DNA from: Qipengyuania marincola
Lineage (GTDB): Bacteria; Pseudomonadota; Alphaproteobacteria; Sphingomonadales; Sphingomonadaceae
Direction of reading: 5' to 3'
Assembly: GCF_029688625.1 (NCBI RefSeq)
Contig: NZ_JARULC010000003.1
Coordinates: 186,001 to 250,000, forward strand
Length of the DNA stretch: 64,000 nucleotides
This document shows, piece after piece, positions 26,793 to 36,059 of this stretch (position 1 is the first letter of the stretch; every line of letters begins with the position of its first letter). Below the pieces are notes generated by a model that saw nothing but the letters and a program-made list of their open reading frames with translations, was not told the DNA's origin and did not search any database. A program made the translations under genes and the position numbers.

Positions 26793-27809
26793 TCAATAAC
26801 CCCGAGCCACTGCAAAAAGCGCCGCCTGCGTCATCGCGCGACGGGCCTGACCGTCGGGGAAGATGGACAGCGCGTCGATCGCCCGCTGCGCGAAATGGCG
26901 GGCGCGCAGCTTGGTGTCGGCAACCGCATCATGCCGGTCGATCAGCGCGATCGCGTGATCAAGATCGGCGTCGGAGGTCTTGAAACCGCCGATCGCCGCT
27001 TTCCAGAACGCCCGCTCCTCCTCGTTTCCGCGCGCGTAGGCGAGGATCACGGGCAGCGTCATCTTGCCCTCTCGGAAATCGTCGCCGCGGTCCTTGCCCA
27101 TCGCCTCGGCGTTGGAATCATAGTCGAGCGCATCGTCGACAAGCTGGAAGGCGACGCCGAGGTTGCGACCGTACTCGTCGAGTGCCTGCTCCTGCTCCTC
27201 GCTGCACTCGGCCACGACCGCCGCGATCCGGCTGGCAGCGGCAAATAGCGCGGCCGTCTTGGCGCGAATGATGTGGAGATACCGCTCCTCGCTCGTGTCG
27301 ATCTTGCGCTGGGCGGTCAGCTGGTCGACCTCGCCCTCGGCAATGATCGCGCTGGCGCCAGAGAGAATCTTGAGAACCTTGAGGCTCCCATCCTCGGTCA
27401 TCAGCTCGAAGCTGCGGCTGAACAGGAAATCGCCGACCAGCACGGTCGCCGGATTGCCGAAGATGATATTGGCCGCTGCCTTGCCGCGCCTGAGGTCGCT
27501 GCCATCCACCACATCGTCATGCAGCAAGGTCGCTGTGTGGATGAACTCCACCGCCGCGGCCAGCTTGTGGTGGCGCGTGCCGCTGTAGCCCACCAGTTCC
27601 GCCCCGGCGAGCGTCAGCATCGGGCGCAAACGCTTCCCGCCACCCGAAATCAGGTGTCCGGCCAGTGCCGGGATCAGCGGCACCTCGCTCTGCATCCGGT
27701 CGAGGATGACCTGATTGACCTGATTCATTCCCGAAGCGGTCAGGGCGAGCATCGGCTCGATCGATCCTTCGGGTTGCTGGCGCGGCAGGGGAACAACGTC
27801 GGCTGTCAT
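26793..27809 (-). CDS. Polyprenyl diphosphate synthase (ubiquinone side chain)
   Basis: 338 residues of the trans-prenyltransferase fold. Both Asp-rich motifs are present: DDVVD (about 100) and DDALD (about 226), as is GGKRLRP. Presumably makes the C45-C50 chain for ubiquinone, as IspB/DdsA do; chain length cannot be read by eye. It is divergent from chorismate mutase (67 bp), an apt pairing since chorismate supplies the quinone ring. Confidence 0.92.
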   Translation of the reverse strand: MTADVVPLPRQQPEGSIEPMLALTASGMNQVNQVILDRMQSEVPLIPALAGHLISGGGKRLRPMLTLAGAELVGYSGTRHHKLAAAVEFIHTATLLHDDVVDGSDLRRGKAAANIIFGNPATVLVGDFLFSRSFELMTEDGSLKVLKILSGASAIIAEGEVDQLTAQRKIDTSEERYLHIIRAKTAALFAAASRIAAVVAECSEEQEQALDEYGRNLGVAFQLVDDALDYDSNAEAMGKDRGDDFREGKMTLPVILAYARGNEEERAFWKAAIGGFKTSDADLDHAIALIDRHDAVADTKLRARHFAQRAIDALSIFPDGQARRAMTQAALFAVARGY

Positions 27810-27876
27810 GTCAGCTTGGCCATGCTCTTGCTATGCTTGCTTGGCAAGGGAGCGATTGGCGTTAATCTGGCAAGCG

Positions 27877-28182
27877 ATGACGCAAGACGTGCAACAGCCG
27901 ACCGAGGACGCCACGCTGGCGACCTACCGCAGGAGCATCGACAATATCGATGCCGCCCTGGTTCACATCCTGGCCGAGCGATTTCGCATCACCCAGGCGG
28001 TAGGCGAGTACAAGGCCAGAACGGCGCTGCCCCCGGCCGATCCCAACCGCGAGAAGGAACAGATCGCGCGACTGCGCAGGCTGGCGGAGGAAAGCGAACT
28101 CGATCCGGAATTCAGCGAGAAGTTCCTGCGCTTCATCATCGACGAGGTCATCCGCCACCACGAACAGGCTAGGGAGACCTAG
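27877..28182 (+). CDS. Chorismate mutase, AroQ class
   Basis: 101 residues of the all-helical AroQ fold: RRSIDNIDAALVHILAERF in helix 1 (active-site Arg), KAR in the first loop and REKEQIARL with the C-terminal FIIDEVIRHHE helix. It rearranges chorismate to prephenate for phenylalanine and tyrosine. Start at 27877 (MTQDVQQ) avoids a Cys-rich extension that overlaps the divergent gene. Confidence 0.9.
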   Translation: MTQDVQQPTEDATLATYRRSIDNIDAALVHILAERFRITQAVGEYKARTALPPADPNREKEQIARLRRLAEESELDPEFSEKFLRFIIDEVIRHHEQARET

Positions 28183-28195
28183 CTAGAACGCGGGT

Positions 28196-29680
28196 TCAAT
28201 CCGCGCGCGGCAGGCGCAACCTCACGAGCAAGCCGCCAAGGTCCTCGCTTTCGTCGAGTTCGACCGAACCGCCGTAGATTTCCGCAACATCGCGCACGAT
28301 GGCGAGCCCAAGGCCCGTGCCCGGCTTGCCGGTATCCAGCCGTGCGCCGCGATCGAAAATGCGCACCCGCTCGCTCTCGGGAATGCCCGCGCCATCGTCC
28401 TCCACCCAGATCGAGCATTCGTCGGGATCGTTGCGCTCCGCATCGACTGTCACGAAAACGCTGCCGCCGCCGTATTTGGCGGCATTCTCGATCAAATTGC
28501 CGAGGATTTCGTCGAGATCCTGCCGCTCGATCGTCACCTGCACCTCGCGGTTTCCATCGAGGTCGAAGCGGGTGTCGGGATAGATACGTGTAACGGCGCG
28601 CACCACGCTTTCCGCGCTGGGCCAGACATTGGCACGGCTGTGGCCAGTCGCCCTGCGACCAACGGCGCGCGCCCGGGCAAGGTGATGCTCGACATGGCGC
28701 TGCATGGTGCGGGTCTCGCGGCAGACCAGGTCCGAAAGCTGCGGGTCGTGCGCCGTTGCTGCGTTCGTGAGCACGGTGAGCGGCGTCTTCAGGGCATGAG
28801 CGAGGTTGCCGGCATGGGTGCGCGCTTCCTCCGCCTGTTTCTCGGTATGGGCGAGGAGCGCATTGATTTCCTCGACCAGCGGCTCGACCTCCAGCGGCAA
28901 GGGCTCGGTGATGCGATGGCTGCCCTGGCTGCGCATCGACTGGATCGCGGCCCGCACGCGGCGCAAGGGCGACAGGCCGTAATAGCTCTGCGCCAGGGCC
29001 ATCGCCATCAGGCCAAGACCCAGCAAAGCGAAGCTCCACAGCAGGATCGAGCGGATCCGGCTGATCTGGAAATCCAGTTCCTCGCGCGCGGATGCGACGG
29101 CAAAGGTCCAGCGCGTATCGCTTTCGGGCAACATGACGCTGCGCTCGACGATGCGCAGGGGTTCGTTGTCGAACTGGCTGGAATCGTAGAAATGCGGGTC
29201 CATGTCGACATGGTCGGCCTGAAGCTGCAGCTCGGTATCCCAAAGCGAGCGCGACGGCGTATCGAGCTGGCCGGTACCGCTGATCTGCCAGTAAAGGCCG
29301 CTATTGGGTTCGAGGAAGCGCGGTTCGCCCAGCGGACGGTTGAAATAGACCTCGCCATCGGGGCCGATCTCGGCCGTGACGATCATGGCATTGAGCAGAT
29401 ATTCGAGCTGGTCGTCGAAATTGTTCTCGACCATCCGGGTCAACGTGCGATCGAGCGCGAAGCCGCCGCCGAGCAGGAGCACGCCGATCCACAGCGCGGC
29501 AATCGCCATCATGCGCGCCGCGAGGCTGCGGCGCGCCCCGGTGGATGATGCCGGGGTTACGGGCTCCGTTTCAGGCACCGCATTCGCAGCGCGCGCATCT
29601 TCGCCCTCAGCCTCGGTTTCGGCTTCGGCGTCAGGCGCGCGGCTGGTCGGCGGGATCGTCGAGGCTGTAACCGAGTCCAC
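28196..29680 (-). CDS. Sensor histidine kinase, PhoQ-like
   Basis: 494 residues: an acidic cytoplasmic N-terminus of about 50 residues, TM1 (about 58-75), a periplasmic sensor domain (about 80-208), TM2 (about 211-232), HAMP, dimerisation helix with the H-box AHALKTPLT (phospho-His H295), then HATPase with NLIENAAKYG (N box), DDGAGIP (G1) and GTGLGLAIV (G2). The HALKTPL box and single periplasmic domain match PhoQ-type kinases. GTG start at 29680 overlaps the response-regulator gene by 50 bp, indicating tight coupling. The stimulus is unknown. Confidence 0.93.
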   Translation of the reverse strand: MDSVTASTIPPTSRAPDAEAETEAEGEDARAANAVPETEPVTPASSTGARRSLAARMMAIAALWIGVLLLGGGFALDRTLTRMVENNFDDQLEYLLNAMIVTAEIGPDGEVYFNRPLGEPRFLEPNSGLYWQISGTGQLDTPSRSLWDTELQLQADHVDMDPHFYDSSQFDNEPLRIVERSVMLPESDTRWTFAVASAREELDFQISRIRSILLWSFALLGLGLMAMALAQSYYGLSPLRRVRAAIQSMRSQGSHRITEPLPLEVEPLVEEINALLAHTEKQAEEARTHAGNLAHALKTPLTVLTNAATAHDPQLSDLVCRETRTMQRHVEHHLARARAVGRRATGHSRANVWPSAESVVRAVTRIYPDTRFDLDGNREVQVTIERQDLDEILGNLIENAAKYGGGSVFVTVDAERNDPDECSIWVEDDGAGIPESERVRIFDRGARLDTGKPGTGLGLAIVRDVAEIYGGSVELDESEDLGGLLVRLRLPRAD

Positions 29681-30308
29681 GGATCGTCGTGATTACCTCC
29701 GCCCCCAGCTTCTTGCGAATACGCGTGACGAACACTTCGATAGTGTTCGAATCGCGGTCGAAATCCTGATCGTAGATATGTTCGATCAGTTCGGTACGGC
29801 TGACCACCTTGCCCTTGTGGTGCATGAGGTAGCTCAGCAGCTTGTATTCCTGCGCGGTCAGCTTGACCGGCTCGCCAGCCAGCGTAACCCGGCCCGAGCG
29901 CGTGTCCAGCCGCACCTGTCCAGCCGTCAGCTCGCTCGACGTGTTGCCCGAGGCGCGACGGATAAGCGCACGTAGGCGGGCGATCAGCTCTTCGGTCTGG
30001 AACGGCTTTGCCAGATAGTCGTCGGCCCCGGCGTCGAGGCCCGCCACCTTGTCCGACCAGCTGTCGCGAGCGGTCAGGACGAGCACCGGGAAACTGCGCC
30101 CCTCCTTGCGCCACATGCCGAGAACGGTGAGGCCGTCGATTTCGGGTAGGCCGAGATCGAGGATAACCGCGTCATAATCCTCGGTGCTGCCGAGGAAGTG
30201 GCCATCCTCGCCATCGGTCGAGAGGTCCACGGCATAGCCGTTCTGTTCCAGCGTCGATTTCAACTGCTGGCCGAGCGTCGGCTCGTCTTCGACAATCAGG
30301 ATTCTCAT
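29631..30308 (-). CDS. Response regulator, OmpR/PhoP family
   Basis: 225 residues: receiver domain (phospho-acceptor D51 in VILDLGLP, K101-type Lys in AKPFQTEEL) and a winged-helix DNA-binding domain with RDSNTIEVFVTRIRKKLG. It pairs with the overlapping kinase. A PepSY-like gene lies 86 bp upstream in the same direction and is a plausible regulatory partner or target. Confidence 0.95.
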   Translation of the reverse strand: MRILIVEDEPTLGQQLKSTLEQNGYAVDLSTDGEDGHFLGSTEDYDAVILDLGLPEIDGLTVLGMWRKEGRSFPVLVLTARDSWSDKVAGLDAGADDYLAKPFQTEELIARLRALIRRASGNTSSELTAGQVRLDTRSGRVTLAGEPVKLTAQEYKLLSYLMHHKGKVVSRTELIEHIYDQDFDRDSNTIEVFVTRIRKKLGAEVITTIRGLGYSLDDPADQPRA

Positions 30309-30394
30309 GCAATGTCCGTCCCGTGATAGGTATAGCGCGTTTCGTTCATGTAGATGAACGCGTCAACCTGAACACAGTTTCGCAAGCCGGTTTT

Positions 30395-30697
30395 TCAGCG
30401 ACTGCGACGCAGGATGCGGCCCGTGCGCGCGTCGACATCGACGAACACCACCCGCCCATCGCGAATGAATTTCAGACGATAGGCCTTGGCGGTCGGATCA
30501 TAGGCAGGGCCGAGATATTCCGCACCGCCCATGGTCGGCACCACGCGCCGCTCGATGTCGCGAAGCTTCATTGCATTACCCGCATTCATTTCGCGGCGCG
30601 CCTCGCCCTGCTCGCTGCGCTGTGCGAAAGCGGGGGTCGCGGCGATCGGACCGGCGACGAGGCTGGCTGCGAGGATCGAGGCGAGAATGCGTTTCAT
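30395..30697 (-). CDS. Periplasmic PepSY-like small protein
   Basis: 100 residues with a clear signal peptide (residues 1-25, cleavage after TPAFA) followed by a short alpha/beta unit ending in GRVVFVDVDARTGRIL, the closing pattern of PepSY domains. Such proteins are often encoded next to PhoPQ-like systems and modulate peptidases or kinases. It is in the same orientation as the two-component pair just downstream, so it may be the first gene of that operon. Confidence 0.7.
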   Translation of the reverse strand: MKRILASILAASLVAGPIAATPAFAQRSEQGEARREMNAGNAMKLRDIERRVVPTMGGAEYLGPAYDPTAKAYRLKFIRDGRVVFVDVDARTGRILRRSR

Positions 30698-30768
30698 GGT
30701 GCCGTCCTGCCTAGGTGTAACGCATTGAACAAGGTGTGAATGTCGAACGACTGCCCAATCCAGCCTGG

Positions 30769-31500
30769 TCAGCGCGTCATTTCGTAGGTCAGGGCGATGC
30801 CCACTCCGGTGGCGACCACGCCCGGTGCGACCGGCGGCGGCGGTGCTGCATTCGCCATGCGCGATCCTGTCACGACGATCGCCTCGTCCTGCGCCATCGG
30901 ACCGCTCGATCCGCGGATCGCTTCTGCGACCTGGAGAAGGCGGACGCCCGAATATCCGGCGAGCCTGGCATATTCCTCGGCCTGCGCGCGGCCCCGTTCG
31001 AGCGCGTTCGTGCGAGCCTGCGCCTTGGCGGCCTCATCGTCCTCGATCGAGAAATTGGGCCCATTGATATTTGTCGCGCCTGCCTCGACCATGGCGTCGA
31101 GCACTTCGCCGACCCGGTCGAGATCGCGCAGCTTTACGGTCACTTGGTTGCTGGCACGATAGCCAAGGAAGCGCGGCGGTTGGTCGCCGCGATTGTTGTA
31201 GTCGTAACGGGGATTGAGGCTGATGCGCGAGGTCTGGATATCGCGTGCCGGGATGTCCAGCGCGCGGATCAACGCGACCAGACGCTCCATCTCTGCGGAA
31301 TTGCGGCGCAGCGCTTCGACCGCCGTGTCGGCATCGCTCTGCACACCGGTCCATACGGTCGCGGTATCGGGCTCTACCTCGATCTGCTCGAAGACCGACA
31401 ATTCTATGACCGGATTTTGCGCGGCGATCTGCACCTCGGCAGCCTGCGCGGGTACGGCGAGCGCGGTGGATGCGATCAGGGCAATGGCGAGGCGTTTCAT
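30769..31500 (-). CDS. Periplasmic SIMPL (DUF541) domain protein
   Basis: 243 residues: signal peptide (1-20, LAVPAQA), then the SIMPL domain (about 30-235) beginning with the typical EPDTATVWTGVQ and containing LNPRYDY..., ALERGRAQAEEYARLAG. Family members (such as E. coli YggE) are linked to oxidative-stress tolerance, though their biochemistry is unknown. The ATG at 31500 has GGAGAA upstream; the longer open frame upstream is antisense to the amidohydrolase. It is divergent from that gene. Confidence 0.88.
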   Translation of the reverse strand: MKRLAIALIASTALAVPAQAAEVQIAAQNPVIELSVFEQIEVEPDTATVWTGVQSDADTAVEALRRNSAEMERLVALIRALDIPARDIQTSRISLNPRYDYNNRGDQPPRFLGYRASNQVTVKLRDLDRVGEVLDAMVEAGATNINGPNFSIEDDEAAKAQARTNALERGRAQAEEYARLAGYSGVRLLQVAEAIRGSSGPMAQDEAIVVTGSRMANAAPPPPVAPGVVATGVGIALTYEMTR

Positions 31501-31639
31501 CGGCAATTCTCCTTTTCGGCCACACACTTGCGCAGCACTCGTTTCCCCCGGCTGAACGGAAGCGAACGATAATCGTGCCCGCATGCGCTTCACAGCCTCG
31601 CCTGCGTGATCTAGGCGATGCGAAGACAGGGAGAAACGG

Positions 31640-33202
31640 ATGACGATACGCAGCCTGGCCATCGCAGTCATAATATCGCTGGCACCAGTCGCGCTGTCGG
31701 CACAGCAGATGGAGCCGGTCCCCGACCGCCCAGCTGGCGAAGGTGAAGGCCCGTATCCGCGCCTGCTGATAACCGGGGCGACCGTGATCGAGGGCAGCGG
31801 TGCACCGCCTGCCGGTCCGGTGGACGTGCTGGTCGAGAACAACCGCATTGCCGCACTTTATCCCGGCGGCGCGCCTGAAACCGTTCGCAATGCGGCGGTG
31901 CGGACGATCGATGCCGGCGGCATGTATGTCCTGCCCGGCTTCGTCGACACGCACGGCCATAACGGCGACCCTTCGAAGGCCAACCAGCCGTCCTACGGTT
32001 ACAAGCTGTGGTTGGCCCATGGTGTGACGACGGTGCGCGGTGTGAGCTTCTATTTCGGCCCCGACCAGCCGGACCTGACCGATACCGCCCGCAGCGCCGC
32101 GAATACGATCACCGCGCCACGTCTCGTCCCCTATGCGGTGTTCGGCGACAAATGGTCGCGCGGCACGCCGGACACGCCGGCCAAGGCCCGCGAGTGGGTC
32201 CGCTGGGCCAAGGCGCAGGGGTATTGGGGCATCAAGTTCTTCAATTCCGCGACGCCCGAAGTGCTCGCAGCCGCTCTTGAAGAGGCGGAGACGCAGCAGC
32301 TGGGCACCGTGGCGCATCTTGCACAGACCGGTGTCGCTGAGGTCAATGCGGACACCGCCGTCGGCCTCGGCCTCGACGGCGTGACCCATTTTTACGGCCA
32401 TTTCGAAAGCCTGTTGAAGGATGCCCTTCCCTATTACCCCGAAGACTATAATTATTTCGACGAGCAATCCCGCTTCGGCTGGGTCGCGCGGCTGGCCCCG
32501 CAGGCCGTCGAGCCGGGCAGCGAAAAATGGGATGCCTATGTCGATGCGCTGGTCGAAAGCGGCGTAACGCTCAGCCCTACCTTCAACATCTATTCCGCGA
32601 GCCGCGACGTCATGGCGGCGCGCACGCGCGATTGGCACGAGCGATACAGCCTGCCCAGCCTGCTCGATTTCTATGCGCCCAGCGCTGTCAACCACGGCAG
32701 CTATTACAAGGACTGGAGCACGGAAGACGAGGTCGCCTGGCGCAATTTCTACGGTAAGTGGTTCCAGCTGACGAAGGACTTCCACCGCAAGGGCGGGCGC
32801 GTCACCGCTGGCTCCGACCCCGGCTATATCTACCAGACCTGGGGCTTCGCTTATATCGGCGAGCTGGAAATGCTGCGCGAGGCAGGGCTCGCTCCGCTCG
32901 AAGTGATCCGCGCCGCAACGCTGGACGGCGCGCGAGAGATTTACGAGCCTCGCGGTGTCGAGCCGCCGATGGGCCGTGTGGCGGTCGGTCAGCTGGCCGA
33001 TTTGGTGATCGTGCCGGAAAACCCGCTCGCGAATCTCAAGGTGCTCTACGGCACCGGCCATACGCGGCTGAATTACGAGACCGGCGCGATCGAGCAGGTC
33101 GGCGGGGTGCGCTGGACCGTCAAGGACGGCATCGTCTACGACGCGCCCAAGTTGCTAGAGAGCGTCGCCGCGATGGTCGAGGCGCAGAAGGCGGCGCGCT
33201 AA
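31640..33202 (+). CDS. Secreted amidohydrolase-family metal-dependent hydrolase
   Basis: 520 residues with a signal peptide (1-21, ALSAQQ). The TIM-barrel amidohydrolase motifs follow: PGFVDTHGHNGD (HxH metal pair, about 100), GIKFFNS (bridging Lys position), AHL (third His), GVTHFYGH and the C-terminal Asp in TAGSDPGY. The composite N- and C-terminal beta sandwich (DLVIVPENPL) is present. It resembles periplasmic dipeptidase/imidazolonepropionase-like hydrolases; the substrate cannot be told from sequence. Confidence 0.87.
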   Translation: MTIRSLAIAVIISLAPVALSAQQMEPVPDRPAGEGEGPYPRLLITGATVIEGSGAPPAGPVDVLVENNRIAALYPGGAPETVRNAAVRTIDAGGMYVLPGFVDTHGHNGDPSKANQPSYGYKLWLAHGVTTVRGVSFYFGPDQPDLTDTARSAANTITAPRLVPYAVFGDKWSRGTPDTPAKAREWVRWAKAQGYWGIKFFNSATPEVLAAALEEAETQQLGTVAHLAQTGVAEVNADTAVGLGLDGVTHFYGHFESLLKDALPYYPEDYNYFDEQSRFGWVARLAPQAVEPGSEKWDAYVDALVESGVTLSPTFNIYSASRDVMAARTRDWHERYSLPSLLDFYAPSAVNHGSYYKDWSTEDEVAWRNFYGKWFQLTKDFHRKGGRVTAGSDPGYIYQTWGFAYIGELEMLREAGLAPLEVIRAATLDGAREIYEPRGVEPPMGRVAVGQLADLVIVPENPLANLKVLYGTGHTRLNYETGAIEQVGGVRWTVKDGIVYDAPKLLESVAAMVEAQKAAR

Positions 33203-33244
33203 CCGCTTGCAGCATCGGGGTCGCGCGCCTACCTCGCGCGGCCT

Positions 33245-35050
33245 ATGGCACAGCCCCCGATCCTCAGCCTCGAAGGCATGGCACTGCAGCAGGGCGGCAA
33301 ATGGCTGTTCGGCGGGCCGGACCACGACGCGCTCGACCTCCATATCGGCCCGCGCGACCGGCTCGCGCTGATAGGCCGCAACGGCGTCGGCAAGACGACG
33401 CTGTTCCGCATGATCGACGGCCAGATCGAGACCGATGCGGGGGAGCGCAAGATCAAGCCCGGCACGCGGATCGTGCTGCTGGAACAGGATCCGGACCTCG
33501 CCGGCCATGCGACGCTGATGGACTGGGCGCTCGACGGCACGCACGCGCCGCAGGAACACGAGGTGGAGGCCATCGCCGGCCAGCTCGGCATCGACATGAG
33601 CCGCGAGACCAAAGGTGCCAGCGGCGGCGAAAAGCGCCGCGCGGCCATTGCCCGCGCGCTGGCGCAGGATCCCGACCTGCTGCTGATGGACGAGCCGACG
33701 AACCATCTGGACCTCGGCGCGATCGACTGGCTCGAAGGCTGGCTCGACCGCTACAAGGGCGCCTTCGTCGTCATCAGCCACGACCGGACGTTTCTGAAGC
33801 GCCTCACCCGCGCGACCATCTGGCTCGACCGTGGCAGCCTGCGCCGCAAGGAAGTCGGCTTCGGCGGGTACGAGGCATGGGAAGAGCAGGTCTATGCCGA
33901 AGAAGCGCGCGCGGCGGAAAAGCTCGATGCCAAGCTGAAGCTGGAGGCGCACTGGCTCGAGCGCGGCGTGACCGCACGGCGCAAGCGCAACCAGGGGCGG
34001 CTCGAGAAACTGTGGCAGATGCGTGCCCAGCGCGCCTCGATGATTTCGGCTGGCGGGACGGCCAAGCTGAAACTCGCGACCGAGGAAGACTTCAAATCGA
34101 AGTCGGTCATCGTCGCGGAGAATATCACCAAGAGCTATGACGATCGCACGATCATCAAGCCCTTCAGCCTGCGCATCCAGCGCGGCGACCGGATCGGCAT
34201 CGTCGGCGCAAACGGCGCAGGCAAGACGACGCTGCTCAAGATGCTCACCGGCGAGCTGGAGCCCGACAGCGGCACAGTGGAGATCGCCAAGACGCTGACC
34301 GGCGTGATGATCGACCAGCAGCGCCAGCTCCTCACTGCCGACAAGACCGTGCGGCAGGTGCTGGCCGAAGGCGGCGACTGGATCGACGTGCGCGGCAATC
34401 GCAAGCATGTGCAGGGCTATCTCAAGGAATTCCTGTTCGATCCCAAGATCGTCGACATGAAGGTGGCAGTATTGTCGGGCGGCGAACGCAGCCGCCTGTT
34501 GCTTGCGCGCGAATTCGCCAAGGCATCGAACCTGCTGGTGCTGGACGAGCCGACCAACGACCTCGACCTCGAAACGCTCGACCTGCTGCAGGAAGTGATC
34601 GCCGATTACGAGGGTACGGTGCTGATCGTCAGCCATGATCGCGACTTCCTCGACCGCACGGTCACGGTGACGCTGGGCCTCGACGGAACGGGCCGCGTCG
34701 ATGTGGTCGCGGGCGGATATGAGGACTGGCAGGCGAAGCGGCAGAAGCCGGTCGAGGGCAAGGCGAAGACCGACAAGCCTGACACCGCGCCGCCCCCTCC
34801 TCCGCCGCCGCAGAAGCCGACCAAGCTGAGCTACAAGGACCAGCGCGATTTCGAGCAACTGCCCGCGCGGATCGAGGAGCTGGAGGCCGCTATCTCGAAA
34901 GGCGAGACGATCCTCTCCGACCCCAATCTCTACACCGCCGACCCGCAGCGTTTCGCGACCATCTCGCAAGGCATCGAGAATGCGCGGGCCGAGAAGGACG
35001 CGGCGGAAGAACGCTGGCTGACGCTGGCCGAGCAGGTCGAGTCGATGTGA
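33245..35050 (+). CDS. uup: ABC-F family ATPase, Uup type
   Basis: 601 residues with two ABC domains and no membrane segments: Walker A GRNGVGKTT and GANGAGKTT, signatures SGGEKRR and SGGERSR, Walker B LLMDEPTNHLD and LVLDEPTNDLD. A proline stretch (about 515-525, PPPPPPP) leads to a C-terminal coiled coil (about 540-601) that in Uup binds DNA/ribosome. Uup affects transposon excision and ribosome function. It overlaps the uracil-DNA glycosylase-like gene by 4 bp (GTGA), an association fitting a nucleic-acid role. Confidence 0.92.
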   Translation: MAQPPILSLEGMALQQGGKWLFGGPDHDALDLHIGPRDRLALIGRNGVGKTTLFRMIDGQIETDAGERKIKPGTRIVLLEQDPDLAGHATLMDWALDGTHAPQEHEVEAIAGQLGIDMSRETKGASGGEKRRAAIARALAQDPDLLLMDEPTNHLDLGAIDWLEGWLDRYKGAFVVISHDRTFLKRLTRATIWLDRGSLRRKEVGFGGYEAWEEQVYAEEARAAEKLDAKLKLEAHWLERGVTARRKRNQGRLEKLWQMRAQRASMISAGGTAKLKLATEEDFKSKSVIVAENITKSYDDRTIIKPFSLRIQRGDRIGIVGANGAGKTTLLKMLTGELEPDSGTVEIAKTLTGVMIDQQRQLLTADKTVRQVLAEGGDWIDVRGNRKHVQGYLKEFLFDPKIVDMKVAVLSGGERSRLLLAREFAKASNLLVLDEPTNDLDLETLDLLQEVIADYEGTVLIVSHDRDFLDRTVTVTLGLDGTGRVDVVAGGYEDWQAKRQKPVEGKAKTDKPDTAPPPPPPPQKPTKLSYKDQRDFEQLPARIEELEAAISKGETILSDPNLYTADPQRFATISQGIENARAEKDAAEERWLTLAEQVESM

Positions 35051-35625
35051 GCGCAGAGGCGCTCAAACGCGAAATTCGCGGCTGCACGCTCTGCGCGGAG
35101 CATTTGCCGCTCGGCCCCAAGCCGATCGTCCAGTTCAGCGCGACCAGCCGTGTCGTCGTGATCGGGCAGGCACCGGGACGGATCACACACCAGACCGGCC
35201 TCGCTTTCGACGACAAGTCCGGGCACCGGCTGGCCGACTGGCTTGGCGTCGATTTCGACACGCTACACGATCCGGAGCTTTTCGCCATCGTCTCGATGGG
35301 CTTCTGCTACCCCGGCAAAGCGAGCGGAGGAGACAAGCCGCCCCGCCCCGAATGCGCGCCCACATGGCATGAGCGGGTGTGGGAGGAGCTGCCCACCGAC
35401 CGCCTGACGCTGCTCGTCGGCACCTACGCCCAGCGCGCCTATCTGCCGGAGACGAAAAGCTGGACGATGGTCGAGCGCATCCGGCGCTGGCGTGATTTCC
35501 TCCCGCACTTCCTCCCCTTGCCCCATCCCGCCTGGCGCAGCACGCTGTTCATGCGTGACCACCCATGGTTCGAGGCAGAGGTGCTGCCCGCCCTTCGACA
35601 ACAGCTTTGCGAACGCCTGCGATAG
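35047..35625 (+). CDS. Uracil-DNA glycosylase family protein with four Fe-S-type cysteines
   Basis: 192 residues. The UDG fold is indicated by motif 1 GQAPGRITHQTG and a C-terminal HPAWRS segment in place of the usual motif 2 HPS/HPG. Cysteines C13, C16, C87 and C103 show the C-x2-C ... C-x15-C spacing of the [4Fe-4S] cluster in family 4 enzymes. Motif 1 differs from family 4 (GEAPG) and from UdgX, so the exact family and base specificity are open. GTG start overlaps uup. Confidence 0.8.
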   Translation: MSAEALKREIRGCTLCAEHLPLGPKPIVQFSATSRVVVIGQAPGRITHQTGLAFDDKSGHRLADWLGVDFDTLHDPELFAIVSMGFCYPGKASGGDKPPRPECAPTWHERVWEELPTDRLTLLVGTYAQRAYLPETKSWTMVERIRRWRDFLPHFLPLPHPAWRSTLFMRDHPWFEAEVLPALRQQLCERLR

Positions 35626-35693
35626 CGCTCCGCCCCGGCCTGCGTTGTGATATGCTCGCGCCGAACGGGGGGGTGAGTCGTAAGGAGAGCAGC

Positions 35694-36047
35694 ATGTCGA
35701 TCGAACAGATGGCGAAAGATTTCACGCAAGCCGTGGCCGAAGACCGTGCCGAGGATTATCAGGCCTATTGGGCCGACGACATCGTCAGCCTTGAGCCGAA
35801 CGATGGCCCGATGTCGCGCTGCGAAGGACGTGAGGCCCTGCAAGAGAAACACGCCTGGTGGAACAACAATGCCGAGGTGCACTCCGCCTCTGCCGACGGA
35901 CCCTATGTTTTCGGCGACCAGTTCGCAGTCAACTACGAAATGGACGTCACCATGGATGGCGAGCGAAACCAGATGAAGGAAATCGGCCTCTATACCGTTC
36001 GGGACGGCAAGATCGCCGAGGAGCGCTTCCTGTACGGCCAGCAGTGA
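35694..36047 (+). CDS. SnoaL/NTF2-like small protein
   Basis: 117 residues of a cone-shaped NTF2-like fold: helical N-terminus MAKDFTQAVAEDR, YWADDIVSLEPNDGP and CEGREALQEKHAWWNN, then strands to the end. A good Shine-Dalgarno (AAGGAGA, 8 bp spacing) fixes the ATG at 35694. Proteins of this type bind or isomerise small hydrophobic molecules, often with no known substrate. It ends 12 bp from the convergent DUF6456 gene. Confidence 0.8.
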   Translation: MSIEQMAKDFTQAVAEDRAEDYQAYWADDIVSLEPNDGPMSRCEGREALQEKHAWWNNNAEVHSASADGPYVFGDQFAVNYEMDVTMDGERNQMKEIGLYTVRDGKIAEERFLYGQQ

Positions 36048-36059
36048 GCGTACGGCCCA

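Noticed and set aside
33155-34969. 604-codon minus-strand frame antisense to uup
   Set aside because: No motifs; exact shadow of a conserved ABC-F gene.
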